Source: Tetradesmus obliquus (lineage: Eukaryota; Chlorophyta; Chlorophyceae; Sphaeropleales; Scenedesmaceae). From it: 64,000 nt of DNA. The first letter of the stretch is position 1, and each line of letters opens with the position of its first letter. Made by a program: the position numbers and the translations under genes. Shown piece by piece: positions 10,692-23,352 of this stretch. Below the pieces are notes generated by a model. It worked only from the letters and a program-made list of their open reading frames with translations, did no database searches and was not told the DNA's origin. The DNA is taken from assembly GCA_030272155.1 (NCBI GenBank), contig CP126198.1:4216001-4280000 (forward strand), written 5' to 3'.

Positions 10692-11690
10692 TTTTTTTTT
10701 TTTTTTTTTTTTTTTTGAAGCAAGAAAGTTACAAGGGCTGACCTACATAACTGTGCACTTGCTCCACAAAAAGATCCATTGAGAGAGTGAGGCAACCTGT
10801 TCCGCACTCACCCCACAGGTCTCTTGTACCAAGAGACGCTGTCACACGATCATGCAGACAGCCCCGTGCGGGGCAGCCCCGAAAGGCATCCAGGACCTGA
10901 CCGAGTGCCCAGACTCCACTAAAATCACAGTCACGCAATGACGTCCTGTGATGTGTGACAGACCGTGACTGGCCCTTGAAACAAAAGCTGTCCATAGTGT
11001 AGCTGTCAGCTATCAATGCTTGGTGACTGGCACACCTCTAAAAGCTGCACCTTACAGGCAGCATTACGACACACACACAAGACGCCTATTTATAGGTGAC
11101 TGATTGTCGACACAGACAATCGCCACCTGTCTATTCATAGACTCTCCACTTCATGCAAAGCACATCCTGCTATTGACCGAACATACCCCTATGAGACATG
11201 TGGCAATATGTAAAAAAAATGACACCAACACAGACACACATCACCACACACGCAAACTTATCATCACATGCCTGCGCACATAATCATACTCTGCTACCCA
11301 CGCGCATGCATACATAACGTAACCCAGCCATCAACTTAGCCTTTGCCATTCTATTTTGCAACACATCACAACGAGAAACGACAACCACTACTCCAACGAA
11401 TGCATTGCATATCCTGCCCGAGCCGTCAAAACAGACCACCACGCCACCTATACCCGTGCCCAACCCATCACTCACATGCCAGCCGTGCCGGCCCGAATAT
11501 TGATGCGACCATCGGTGCCCACCCTATACAGTGCTCCCCACTTCTGCCAAAAGTCGACAAGTTTGATCTCAGGCGACCTTCCTTGCAGCCATGCAAACGG
11601 TATCCCACAACCCAACCTAACATCTACTTCCACCCTATCCCATTCCCTCTGAATTTGCTGCCGTAGCTCTGCCAGAAACCTGCACGCCAC
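10692..11690 (-). mobile_element. R-element copy of about 1 kb with TSD
   Basis: T25 (10692-10716) followed by the complete 3' region and the C-terminal ORF, ending in GCACGCCAC. The 8-bp AGCCGTTC flanks it at 10684-10691 and 11691-11698. It is the cleanest long copy in the window: one tail, one duplication and no internal rearrangement that I can see. Confidence 0.9.
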
Positions 11691-12361
11691 AGCCGTTCCA
11701 ATGTCCTGGCTGCAGGAAGCGGGTTGGCGAGGGTGTCGGTGCACCGCCACTGGAAACTTACTGGTCGGCTAAAATTCCTACTGGACGCTTTTGTCCCGTA
11801 CGTTGCATCAACAAACATATAAGGCCCTCACCTGCCTAGGACCGACATGGGAAAGTAAGCGCAGCGGCATTTGAAATGTCGCTACGGTTGAATTGTCGGG
11901 CCGGCACGCCTAGTGGCCCATTATGAACAGCTGCTGGTTGTGCATCGAGCAAGTTAATTTATTGTTATAACTCTTTGTAACATGTTTATTTATGAAATTT
12001 GAAGCCGTTCCAATGTCCTGGCTGCAGGAAGCGGGTTGGCGAGGGTGTCGGTGCACCGCCACTGGAAACTTACTGGTCGGCTAAAATTCCTACTGGACGC
12101 TTTTGTCCCGTACGTTGCATCAACAAACATATAAGGCCCTCACCTGCCTAGGACCGACATGGGAAAGTATGCGGAGCGGCATTTGAAATGTCGCTACGGT
12201 TGAATTGTCGGGCCGGCACGCCTAGTGGCCCATTATGAACAGCTGCTGGTTGTGCATCGAGCAAGTTAATTTATTGTTATAACCCTTTGTAAACTGTTTA
12301 TTTATGAAATTTGAAGCCGTTCCAATGTCCTGGCTGCAGGAAGCGGGTTGGCGAGGGTGTC

Positions 12362-12493
12362 TTTTTTTTTGAAGCAAGAACGTTACAAGGGCCTAAATAA
12401 CTGTGCACTTGCTCCATAAAAGGATCCATTGAGAGAGTGACGCAACCTGTTCCGCACTCACCCCACAGGTCTCTTGTACCAAGAGACACTGTC
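12362..12493 (-). mobile_element. R-element fragment, outer part of a nested pair
   Basis: T9 plus the R 3' end of the ACGTT subfamily, ending at GACACTGTC where a second R tail begins. The pair as a whole (12362-12890) is flanked by a 26-bp duplication at 12336-12361 and 12894-12919. Confidence 0.8.
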
Positions 12494-12890
12494 TTTTTTT
12501 TTCTTTTTGAAGCAAGAAAGTTACAAGGGCTGACCTACATAACTGTGCACTTGCTCCACAAAAAGATCCATTGAGAGAGTGATGCAACCTGTTCCGCACT
12601 CACCCCACAGGTCTCTTGTACCAAGAGACGCCGTCACACGATCATGCAGACAGCCCCGTGCGGGGCAGCCCCGAAAGGCATCCAGGACCTGACCGAGTGC
12701 CCAGACTCCACTAAAATCACAGTCACGCAATGACGTCCTGTGATGTGTGAGAGACCGTGACTGGCCCTTGAAACAAAAGCTGTCCATAGTGTAGCTGTCA
12801 GCTATCAATGCATGGTGACTTGCACACCTCTAAAAGCTGCACCTCACAGGCAGCATTACGACACACACACACAAGACGCCTATTTATAGG
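12494..12890 (-). mobile_element. R-element copy, second of a head-to-tail pair
   Basis: An interrupted T-tract (T's, C, T's) and about 380 bases of R, truncated at CCTATTTATAGG. The pair recurs at 20541-21071 and 23353-23885 with the same 5' end, so it was duplicated as a block. Confidence 0.85.
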
Positions 12891-13913
12891 TTGGCAGGAA
12901 GCGGGTTGGCGAGGGTGTCGGTGCACTGCCACTGGAAACTTACTGGTCGGCTAAAATTCCTACTGGACGCTTTTGTCCCGTACGTTGCATCAACAAACAT
13001 ATAAGGCCCTCACCTGCCTAGGACCGACATGGGAAAGTAAGCGCAGCGGCATTTGAAATGTCGCTACGGTTGAATTGTCGGGCCGGCACGCCTAGTGGCC
13101 CATTATGAACAGCTGCTGGTTGTGCATCGAGCAAGTTAATTTATTGTTATAACTCTTTGTAACATGTTTATTTATGAAATTTGAAGCCGTTCCAATGTCC
13201 TGGCTGCAGGAAGCGGGTTGGCGAGGGTGTCGGTGCACTTCCACTGGAAACTTACTGGTCGGCTAAAATTCCTACTGGACGCTTTTGTCCCGTACGTTGC
13301 ATCAACAAACATATAAGGCCCTCACCTGCCTAGGACCGACATGGGAAAGTAAGCGCAGCGGCATTTGAAATGTCGCTACGGTTGAATTGTCGGGCCGGCA
13401 CGCCTAGTGGCCCATTATGAACAGCTGCTGGTTGTGCATCGAGCAAGTTAATTTGTTGTTGTAACTCTTTGTGAAATGTTTATTTATAAAATTTGAAGCC
13501 GTTCCAATGTCCTGGCTGCAGGAAGCGGGTTGGCGAGGGTGTCGGTGCACTGCCACTGGAAACTTACTGGTCGGCTAAAATTCCTACTGGACGCTTTTGT
13601 CCCGTACGTTGCATCAACAAACATATAAGGCCCTCACCTGCCTAGGACCGACATGGGAAAGTAAGCGCAGCGGCATTTGAAATGTCGCTACGGTTGAATT
13701 GTCGGGCCGGCACGCCTAGTGGCCCATTATGAACAGCTGCTGGTTGTGCATCGAGCAAGTTAATTTATTGTTATAACTCTTTGTAAAATGTTTCTTTATC
13801 AGATTTGAAGCCGTTCCAATGTCCTGGCTGCAGGAAGCGGGTTGGCGAGGGTGTCGGTGCACTTCCACTGGAAACTCACTGGTCGGCTAAAATTCCTACT
13901 GGACGCTTTTGTC

Positions 13914-14567
13914 TAGGGGAGGCAGCGTTGGTGCAGCAATCAAGGGCGCCGCTGCAGGCTGCCGCCAGGGGCGGCAGGCTGCCGCTGCGCCTTGCAGCAT
14001 ACATAGAGGCGCTGCAAAGTGTGGGCATTCACAGGCACGTGGAGCACAGCGCCATGACCCGCCAGCAGATCCAGCTTGAGCTGCTAGTGGGGAACCACAG
14101 CGTGGGTAGCAGCTCAGATGGGCAGATGTTGGCAGCAGCCGGCACCCTACCTGCCCAGCTGCGCCACGGCGCAGGCACCACACTGGGGCAGGTGCAGCAG
14201 CAGCTAACTGGACAGCCGCAGCAAGATGGCTTAGTGCTGCCGCCCACATGGCTGCGCACTCTGCGGGAGGGCAGCACAGGTGCATGGCAGACCGATACGC
14301 AGCAGCAGTGGGCACAACAGTTGCAGCAAGATGGCGCCACCAAGTGCTACAAGGTGCAGCAGGATGGCAGCTTGAAGGCCACGACAGCTGTCCCAATGGA
14401 CACAGCAGCCCTACAATGGGCGCCCTGTTGTGTGGTAGATGTAAAAGCAGTGCCGCACCCTGCCTTTCAGCGGCAACAACAGCAGCGGCAGCAGCGACAG
14501 CAGCAGCAGCATCGGCAACAGCCAGCAGCACGGCAACAGCAGCAGCCACGACAGCAGCAACAGCAGG

Positions 14568-14613
<46 letters not shown>

Positions 14614-14670
14614 AGCAGCATGGCAACAGCAGCAGCCGCGACCACAGCAACAACAGGAACAGCAGCAGCC

Positions 14671-14715
<45 letters not shown>

Positions 14716-14790
14716 CCAGGGACAGCAACAGCAACAGCAGCAATCGCAAAGCACGCCGTCATGGTACCTGGTGGGTGCTTGGGCAGACAA
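13914..14790 (+). pseudogene. Captured GC-rich segment encoding a Gln-rich stretch, unknown origin
   Basis: The sequence changes abruptly from satellite (…CTTTTGTC) to GC-rich DNA with coding-like composition. The plus frame reads through without a stop, with segments such as LAAYIEALQSVGIHRH, LPPTWLRTLREGSTGAW and DGATKCYKVQQDGSLKA. CAG repeats (14570-14611 and 14671-14714) then encode long Gln runs. The frame continues from satellite on the left and into the R tail on the right, so it is not an intact gene. It could be a host exon fragment, or coding sequence from upstream in R or another element. I do not recognise it. Confidence 0.55.
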
Positions 14791-15847
14791 TTTTTTTTTT
14801 TTTTTTTTTGAAGCAAGAAAGTTACAAGGGCTGACCTACATAACTGTGCACTTGCTCCACAAAAAGATCCATTGAGAGAGTGAGGCAACCTGTTCCGCAC
14901 TCACCCCACAGGTCTCTTGTACCAAGAGACGCTGTCACACGATCATGCAGACAGCCCCGTGCGGGGCAGCCCCGAAAGGCATCCAGGACCTGACCGAGTG
15001 CCCAGACTCCACTAAAATCACAGTCACGCAATGACGTCCTGTGATGTGTGACAGACCGTGACTGGCCCTTGAAACAAAAGCTGTCCATAGTGTAGCTGTC
15101 AGCTATCAATGCATGGTGACTTGCACACCTCTAAAAGCTGCACCTTACAGGCAGCATTACGACACACACACAAGACGCCTATTTATAGGTGACTGATTGT
15201 CGACACAGACAATCGCCACCTGTCTATTCATAGACTCTCCACTTCATGCAAAGCACATCCTGCTATTGACCGAACATACCCCTATGAGACATGTGGCAAT
15301 ATGTAAAAAAAATGACACCAACACAGACACACATCACCACACACGCAAACTTATCATCACATGCCTGCGCACATAATCATACTCTGCTACCCACGCGCAT
15401 GCATACATAACGTAACCCAGCCATCAACTTAGCCTTTGCCATTCTATTTTGCAACACATCACAACGAGAAACGACAACCACTACTCCAACGAATGCATTG
15501 CATATCCTGCCCGAGCCGTCAAAACAGACCACCACGCCACCTATACCCGTGCCCAACCCATCACTCACATGCCAGCCGTGCCGGCCCGAATATTGATGCG
15601 ACCATCGGTGCCCACCCTATACAGTGCTCCCCACTTCTGCCAAAAGTCAACAAGTTTGATCTCAGGCGACCTTCCTTGCAGCCATGCAAACGGTATCCCA
15701 CAACCCAACCTAACATCTACTTCCACCCTATCCCATTCCCTCTGAATTTGCTGCCGTAGCTCTGCCAGAAACCTGCACGCCACAGCCTTAGCAGCGTATG
15801 AAGAGCTGCCCGGCTCGCCAGCTGCAAACCGTTGGCTGCCCATGCTA

Positions 15848-15878
<31 letters not shown>

Positions 15879-15937
15879 TGTTGTCCTCCGCACCGCTGTT
15901 GCTGTGGCTCTGCGATTGCAAACTGCTGCCTGCATCT
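14791..15937 (-). mobile_element. Longest R-element copy; left arm of a foldback
   Basis: T19 followed by the full 3' region, the C-terminal ORF and the furthest upstream R sequence in the window, including a Ser-rich stretch encoded by AGC/CTG-type repeats (15846-15874). From 15938 the sequence is an inverted copy of 14810-15533, so the 404 bases at 15534-15937 form the spacer of a large inverted repeat. Confidence 0.85.
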
Positions 15938-16683
15938 GGTGGTCTGTTTTGACGGCTCGGGCAGGATATGCAATGCATTCGTTGGAGTAGTGGTTGTCGT
16001 TTCTCGTTGTGATGTGTTGCAAAATAGAATGGCAAAGGCTAAGTTGATGGCTGGGTTACGTTATGTATGCATGCGCGTGGGTAGCAGAGTATGATTATGT
16101 GCGCAGGCATGTGATGATAAGTTTGCGTGTGTGGTGATGTGTGTCTGTGTTGGTGTCATTTTTTTTACATATTGCCACATGTCTCATAGGGGTATGTTCG
16201 GTCAATAGCAGGATGTGCTTTGCATGAAGTGGAGAGTCTATGAATAGACAGGTGGCGATTGTCTGTGTCGACAATCAGTCACCTATAAATAGGCGTCTTG
16301 TGTGTGTGTCGTAATGCTGCCTGTAAGGTGCAGCTTTTAGAGGTGTGCAAGTCACCATGCATGGATAGCTGACAGCTACACTATGGACAGCTTTTGTTTC
16401 AAGGGCCAGTCACGGTCTGTCACACATCACAGGACGTCATTGCGTGACTGTGATTTTAGTGGAGTCTGGGCACTCGGTCAGGTCCTGGATGCCTTTCGGG
16501 GCTGCCCCGCACGGGGCTGTCTGCATGATCGTGTGACAGCGTCTCTTGGTACAAGAGACCTGTGGGGTGAGTGCGGAACAGGTTGCTTCACTCTCTCAAT
16601 GGATCTTTTTGTGGAGCAAGTGCACAGTTAGGTAGGTCAGCCCTTGTAACTTTCTTGCTTCAAAAAAAAAAAAAAAAAAAAAA
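15938..16683 (+). mobile_element. R-element copy; right arm of the foldback
   Basis: A plus-strand copy of the last ~725 bases of R with its own tail of about 22 A's (16662-16683). It differs from the left arm at only a few positions that I noticed, such as GCATGGATAG versus GCATTGATAG, TTGCTTCAC versus TTGCCTCAC, and GTTAGGTAG versus GTTATGTAG. Both A tails face outward. The right satellite flank (TAAGGCCCTC) does not repeat the left flank. Confidence 0.85.
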
Positions 16684-17198
16684 TAAGGCCCTCACCTGCC
16701 TAGGACCGACATGGGAAAGTAAGCGCAGCGGCATTTGAAATGTCGCTACGGTTGAATTGTCGGGCCGGCACGCCTAGTGGCCCATTATGAACAGCTGCTG
16801 GTTGTGCATCGAGCAAGTTAATTTATTGTTATAACTCTTTGTGAAATGTTCATTTATAAAATTTGAAGCCGTTCCAATGTCCTGGCTGCAGGAAGCGGGT
16901 TGGCGAGGGTGTCGCTGCACTGCCACTGGAAACGTACTGGTCGGCTAAAATTCCTACTGGACGCTTTTGTCCCGTACGTTGCATCAACAAACATATAAGG
17001 CCCTCACCTGCCTAGGACCGACATGGGAAAGTAAGCGCAGCGGCATTTGAAATGTCGCTACGGTTGAATTGTCGGGCCGGCACGCCTAGTGGCCCATTAT
17101 GAACAGCTGCTGGTTGTGCATCGAGCAAGTTAATTTATTGTTATAACTCTTATAACTCTTATGTGCATCGAGCAAGCTAATTTATTGTTATAACTCTT

Positions 17199-17934
17199 AT
17201 AATGATGATGTGCGCAGGCATGTGCTGATAAGTTTGTGTGTGTGGTTGTATGTGTCTGTGTTGGTGTCATTTGTTACATATTGCCACATGTCTCATAGGG
17301 GTATGTTCGGTCAATAGCAGGATGCCTTTCGGCAATCAGTCACCTATAAATAGGCGTCTTGTGTGTGTGTGTCGTAATGCTGCCTGTGAGGTGCAGCTTT
17401 TTTTTTTTTTTTTTTTTTTGAAGCAAGAAAGAGGTGCAGCTTTTAGAGGTGTGCAGGTCACCATGCATTGATAGCTGACAGCTACACTATGGACAGCTTT
17501 TGTTTCAAGGGCCAGTCACGGTCTGTCACACATCACAGGACGTCATTGCGTGACTGTGATTTTAGTGGAGTCTGGGCACTCGGTCAGGTCCTGGATGCCT
17601 TTCGGGGCTGCCCCGCACGGGGCTGTCTGCATGATCGTGTGACAGCGTCTCTTGGTACAAGAGACCTGTGGGGTGAGTGCGGAACAGGTTGCTTCACTCT
17701 CTCAATGGATCTTTTTGTGGAGCAAGTGCACAGTTATGTAGGTCAGCCCTTGTAACTTTCTTGCTTCAAAAAAAAAAAAAAAAAAAATCGTGTGACAGCG
17801 TATCTTGGTACAAGAGACCTGTGGGGTGAGTGCGGGACAGGTTGCCTCACTCTCTCAATGGATCTTTTTGTGGAGCAAGTGCACAGTTATGTAGGTCAGC
17901 CCTTGTAACTTTCTTGCTTCAAGTGAAAAAAAAA
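17199..17934 (+). mobile_element. Composite R-element (two 3' ends) with perfect TSD
   Basis: It starts after ATTGTTATAACTCTT (17184-17198) and ends before the same 15-mer (17935-17949). Inside are the nested T-tract plus GAAGCAAGAAA near 17398-17431, a first A tail at 17768-17787 of the young type, and then a second 3' portion ending CTTCAAGTG plus A's. A young R has apparently inserted into, or recombined with, an older copy. Confidence 0.85.
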
Positions 17935-18650
17935 ATTGTTATAACTCTTTGTAAAATGTTCATTTATAAAATTTGAAGCCGTTCCAATGTCCTGGCTGCA
18001 GGAAGCGGGTTGGCGAGGGTGTCGGTGCATCGCCACTGGAAACTTACTGGTCGGCTATAAATTTCCTACTGGACGCTTTTGTCCCTTACGTTGCATCAAC
18101 AAACATATAAGGCCCTCACCTGCCTAGGACCGACATGGGAAAGTAAGCGCAGCGGCATTTGAAATGTCGCTACGGTTGAATTGTCGGGCCGGCACGCCTA
18201 GTGGCCCATTATGAACAGCTGCTGGTTGTGCATCGAGCAAGTTAATTTATTGTTATAACTCTTTGTAACATGTTTATTTATGAAATTTGAAGCCGTTCCA
18301 ATGTCCTGGCTGCAGGAAGCGGGTTGGCGAGGGTGTCGGTGCACTTCCACTGGAAACTTACTGGTCGGCTAAAATTCCTACTGGACGCTTTTGTCCCGTA
18401 CGTTGCATCAACAAACATATAAGGCCCTCACCTGCCTAGGACCGACATGGGAAAGTAAGCGCAGCGGCATTTTGAAATGTCGCTACGGTTGAATTTTCGG
18501 GCCGGCACGCCTAGTGGCCCATTATGAACAGCTGCTGGTTGTGCATCGAGCAAGTTAATTTATTGTTATAACTCTTTGTGAAATGTTTATTTATGAAATT
18601 TGAAGCCGTTCCAATGTCCTGGCTGCAGGAAGCGGGTTGGCTAGGGTGTC

Positions 18651-18771
18651 TTTTTTTTTTGAAGCAAGAACGTTACAAGGGCTGACCTAAATAACTGTGC
18701 ACTTGCTCCATAAAATGATCCATTGAGAGCGTGAGGCAACCTGTTCCGCACTCACCCCACAGGTCTCTTTT
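18651..18771 (-). mobile_element. R-element, 5'-truncated copy
   Basis: T10 plus about 110 bases of R 3' sequence ending at the recurrent ACCTAGTGGCCC junction. Confidence 0.85.
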
Positions 18772-19694
18772 ACCTAGTGGCCCATTATGAACAGCTGCTG
18801 GTTGTGCATTGAGCAAGTTAATTTATTGTTATAACTCTTTGTAAAGTGTTTATTTATGAAATTTGAAGCCGTTCCAATGTCCTGGATGCAGGAAGCGGGT
18901 TGGCGAAGGTGTCGGTGCACTGCCACTGGAAACTTACTGGTCGGCTAAAATTCCTACTGGACGCTTTTGTCCCGTACGTTGCATCAACAAACATATAAGG
19001 CACTCACCTGCCTAGGACCGACATGGGAAAGTAAGCGCAGCGGCATTTGAAATGTCGCTACGGTTGAATTGTCGGGCCGGCACGCCTAGTGGCCCATTAT
19101 GAACAGCTGCTGGTTGTGCATTGAGCAAGTTAATTTGTTGTTGTAACTCTTTGTAAAATGTTTATTTATAAAATTTGAAGCCGTTCCAATGTCCTGGCTG
19201 CAGGAAGCGGGTTGGCGAGGGTGTCGGTGCACTTCCACTGGAAACTTACTGGTCGGCTAAAATTCCTACTGGACGCTTTTGTCCCGTACATTGCATCAAC
19301 AAACATATAAGGCCCTCACCTGCCTAGCACCGACATGGGAAAGTAAGCGCAGCGGCATTTGAAATGTCGCTACGGTTGAATTGTCGGGCCGGCACGCCTA
19401 GTGGCCCATTATGAACAGCTGCTGGTTGTGCATCGAGCAAGTTAATTTATTGTTATAACTCTTTGTAACATGTTTATTTATGAAATTTGAAGCCGTTCCA
19501 ATGTCCTGGCTGCAGGAAGCGGGTTGGCGAGGGTGTCGGTGCACCGCCACTGGAAACTTACTGGTCGGCTAAAATTCCTACTGGACGCTTTTGTCCCGTA
19601 CGTTGCATCAACAAACATATAAGGCCCTCACCTGCCTAGGACCGACATGGGAAAGTAAGCGCAGCGGCATTTGAAATGTCGCTACGGTTGAATT

Positions 19695-20369
19695 TTTTTT
19701 ATTTTTTTTATTTTTTTTTTGAAGCAAGAAAGTTACAAGGGCTGGCCTACATAACTGTGCACTTGCTCCACAAAAAGATCCATTGAGAGAGTGAGGCAAC
19801 CTGTTCCGCACTCACCCCACAGGTCTCTTGTACCAAGAGACGCTGTCACACGATCATGCAGACAGCCCCGTGCGGGGCAGCCCCGAAAGGCACCCAGGAC
19901 CTGACCGAGTGCCCAGACTCCACTAAAATCACAGTTACGCAATGACGTCCTGTGATGTGTGACAGACCGTGACTGGCCCTTGAAACAAAAGCTGTCCATA
20001 GTGTAGCTGTCAGCTATCAATGCATGGTGACTTGCACACCTCTAAAGGCTGCACCTCACAGGCAGCATTACGACACACACACACAAGACGCCTATTTATA
20101 GGTGACTGATTGTCGACACAGACAATCACCACCTGTCTATTCATAGACTCTCCACTTCATGCAAAGCACATCCTGCTATTGACCGAACATACCCCTATGA
20201 AACATGTGGCATTATGTAAAACTTGACACCAACACAGACACATATAACCACACACACAAACTTATCAGCACGTGCCTGCACACATAATCATTCTCTGCTA
20301 CCCACACGCTACCCACACGCATGCATACATAACGTAACCCAGCCATCAACTTAGCCTTTGCCAATCTAT
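19695..20369 (-). mobile_element. R-element copy with 16-bp TSD
   Basis: A T-tract interrupted by two A's, then about 650 bases of R, truncated at GCCAATCTAT. The duplication TCGCTACGGTTGAATT is at 19679-19694 and 20370-20385. An identical insertion with a differently interrupted T-tract is at 22506, inside the tandem duplication. Confidence 0.9.
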
Positions 20370-20540
20370 TCGCTACGGTTGAATTGTCGGGCCGGCACGC
20401 CTAGTGGCCCATTATGAACAGCTGCTGGTTGTGCATCGAGCAAGTTAATTTATTGTTATAACTCTTTGTAAAATGTTTATTTATGAAATTTGAAGCCGTT
20501 CCAATGTCCTGGCTGCAGGAAGCGGGTTGGCGAGGGTGAC

Positions 20541-21071
20541 TTTTTTTTTTTGAAGCAAGAACGTTACAAGGGCCTAAATAACTGTGCACTTGCTCCATAA
20601 AAGGATCCATTGAGAGAGTGACGCAACCTGTTCCGCACTCACCCCACAGGTCTCTTGTACCAAGAGACACTGTCTTTTTTTTTCTTTTTGAAGCAAGAAA
20701 GTTACAAGGGCTGACCTACATAACTGTGCACTTGCTCCACAAAAAGATCCATTGAGAGAGTGATGCAACCTGTTCCGCACTCACCCCACAGGTCTCTTGT
20801 ACCAAGAGACGCCGTCACACGATCATGCAGACAGCCCCGTGCGGGGCAGCCCCGAAAGGCATCCAGGACCTGACCGAGTGCCCAGACTCCACTAAAATCA
20901 CAGTCACGCAATGACGTCCTGTGATGTGTGAGAGACCGTGACTGGCCCTTGAAACAAAAGCTGTCCATAGTGTAGCTGTCAGCTATCAATGCATGGTGAC
21001 TTGCACACCTCTAAAAGCTGCACCTCACAGGCAGCATTACGACACACACACACAAGACGCCTATTTATAGG
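20541..21071 (-). mobile_element. Nested pair of R-elements
   Basis: Same structure and 5' end as 12362-12890: a first R tail, a second tail near 20675-20690, then R truncated at CTATTTATAGG. The GCAGGAAGCGGG… duplication flanks the block (about 20515-20540 and 21076-21101). Confidence 0.85.
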
Positions 21072-22505
21072 TTGGCAGGAAGCGGGTTGGCGAGGGTGTC
21101 GGTGCACTGCCACTGGAAACTTACTGGTCGGCTAAAATTCCTACTGGACGCTTTTGTCCCGTACGTTGCATCAACAAACATATAAGGCCCTCACCTGCCT
21201 AGGACCGACATGGGAAAGTAAGCGCAGCGGCATTTGAAATGTCGCTACGGTTGAATTGTCGGGCCGGCACGCCTAGTGGCCCATTATGAACAGCTGCTGG
21301 TTGTGCATCGAGCAAGTTAATTTATTGTTATAACTCTTTGTAAACTGTTTATTTATCAGATTTGAAGCCGTTCCAATGTCCTGGCTGCAGGAAGCGGGTT
21401 GGCGAGGGTGTCGGTGCACTTCCACTGGAAACTTACTGGTCGGCTAAAATTCCTACTGGACGCTTTTGTCCCGTACGTTGCATCAACAAACATATAAGGC
21501 CCTCACCTGCCTAGGACCGACATGGGAAAGTAAGCGCAGCGGCATTTGAAATGTCGCTACGGTTGAATTGTCGGGCCGGCACGCCTAGTGGCCCATTATG
21601 AACAGCTGCTGGTTGTGCATCGAGCAAGTTAATTTGTTGTTGTAAATCTTTGTGAAATGTTTATTTATAAAATTTGAAGCCGTTCCAATGTCCAGGCTGC
21701 AGGAAGCGGGTTGGCGAGGGTGTCGGTGCACTGCCACTGGAAACTTACTGGTCGGCTTAAATTCCTACTGGACGCTTTTGTCCCGTACGTTGCATCAACA
21801 AACATATAAGGCCCTCACCTGCCTAGGACCGACATGGGAAAGTAAGCGCAGCGGCATTTGAAATGTCGCTACGGTTGAATTGTCGGGCCGGCACGCCTAG
21901 TGGCCCATTATGAACAGCTGCTGGTTGTGCATCGAGCAAGTTAATTTATTGTTATAACTCTTTGTAAACTGTTTATTTATCAGATTTGAAGCCGTTCCAA
22001 TGTCCTGGCTGCAGGAAGCGGGTTGGCGAGGGTGTCGGTGCACTTCCACTGGAAACTCACTGGTCGGCTAAAATTCCTACTGGACGCTTTTGTCCCGTAC
22101 GTTGCATCAACAAACATATAAGGCCCTCACCTGCCTAGGACCGACATGGGAAAGTAAGCGCAGCGGCATTTGAAATGTCGCTACGGTTGAATTTTCGGGC
22201 CGGCACGCCTAGTGGCCCATTATGAACAGCTGCTGGTTGTGCATCGAGCAAGTTAATTTATTGTTATAACTCTTTGTAACATGTTTATTTATGAAATTTG
22301 AAGCCGTTCCAATGTCCTGGCTGCAGGAAGCGGGTTGGCGAGGGTGTCGGTGCACCGCCACTGGAAACTTACTGGTCGGCTAAAATTCCTACTGGACGCT
22401 TTTGTCCCGTACGTTGCATCAACAAACATATAAGGCCCTCACCTGCCTAGGACCGACATGGGAAAGTAAGCGCAGCGGCATTTGAAATGTCGCTACGGTT
22501 GAATT

Positions 22506-23181
22506 TTTTTTATTTTTTTTTTTTTTTTTTTTGAAGCAAGAAAGTTACAAGGGCTGGCCTACATAACTGTGCACTTGCTCCACAAAAAGATCCATTGAGA
22601 GAGTGAGGCAACCTGTTCCGCACTCACCCCACAGGTCTCTTGTACCAAGAGACGCTGTCACACGATCATGCAGACAGCCCCGTGCGGGGCAGCCCCGAAA
22701 GGCACCCAGGACCTGACCGAGTGCCCAGACTCCACTAAAATCACAGTTACGCAATGACGTCCTGTGATGTGTGACAGACCGTGACTGGCCCTTGAAACAA
22801 AAGCTGTCCATAGTGTAGCTGTCAGCTATCAATGCATGGTGACTTGCACACCTCTAAAGGCTGCACCTCACAGGCAGCATTACGACACACACACACAAGA
22901 CGCCTATTTATAGGTGACTGATTGTCGACACAGACAATCACCACCTGTCTATTCATAGACTCTCCACTTCATGCAAAGCACATCCTGCTATTGACCGAAC
23001 ATACCCCTATGAAACATGTGGCATTATGTAAAACTTGACACCAACACAGACACATATAACCACACACACAAACTTATCAGCACGTGCCTGCACACATAAT
23101 CATTCTCTGCTACCCACACGCTACCCACACGCATGCATACATAACGTAACCCAGCCATCAACTTAGCCTTTGCCAATCTAT
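22506..23181 (-). mobile_element. R-element copy (duplicate of 19695)
   Basis: The flanking TCGCTACGGTTGAATT is at 22490-22505 and 23182-23197. Its single origin with the copy at 19695 follows from the constant 2,812-bp offset and the identical 5' end. Confidence 0.9.
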
Positions 23182-23352
23182 TCGCTACGGTTGAATTGTC
23201 GGGCCGGCACGCCTAGTGGCCCATTATGAACAGCTGCTGGTTGTGCATCGAGCAAGTTAATTTATTGTTATAACTCTTTGTAAAATGTTTATTTATGAAA
23301 TTTGAAGCCGTTCCAATGTCCTGGCTGCAGGAAGCGGGTTGGCGAGGGTGAC

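Noticed and set aside
13805..14875. A 356-codon frame as an intact protein-coding gene
   Set aside because: It begins in a satellite monomer and ends in an R-element; only the middle (13914-14790) is coding-like, so it is a captured fragment.
14791..16683. Simple twin-priming inversion of one R-element
   Set aside because: Both ends carry their own A tail facing outward; twin priming leaves one tail. Two events or palindrome formation fits better.
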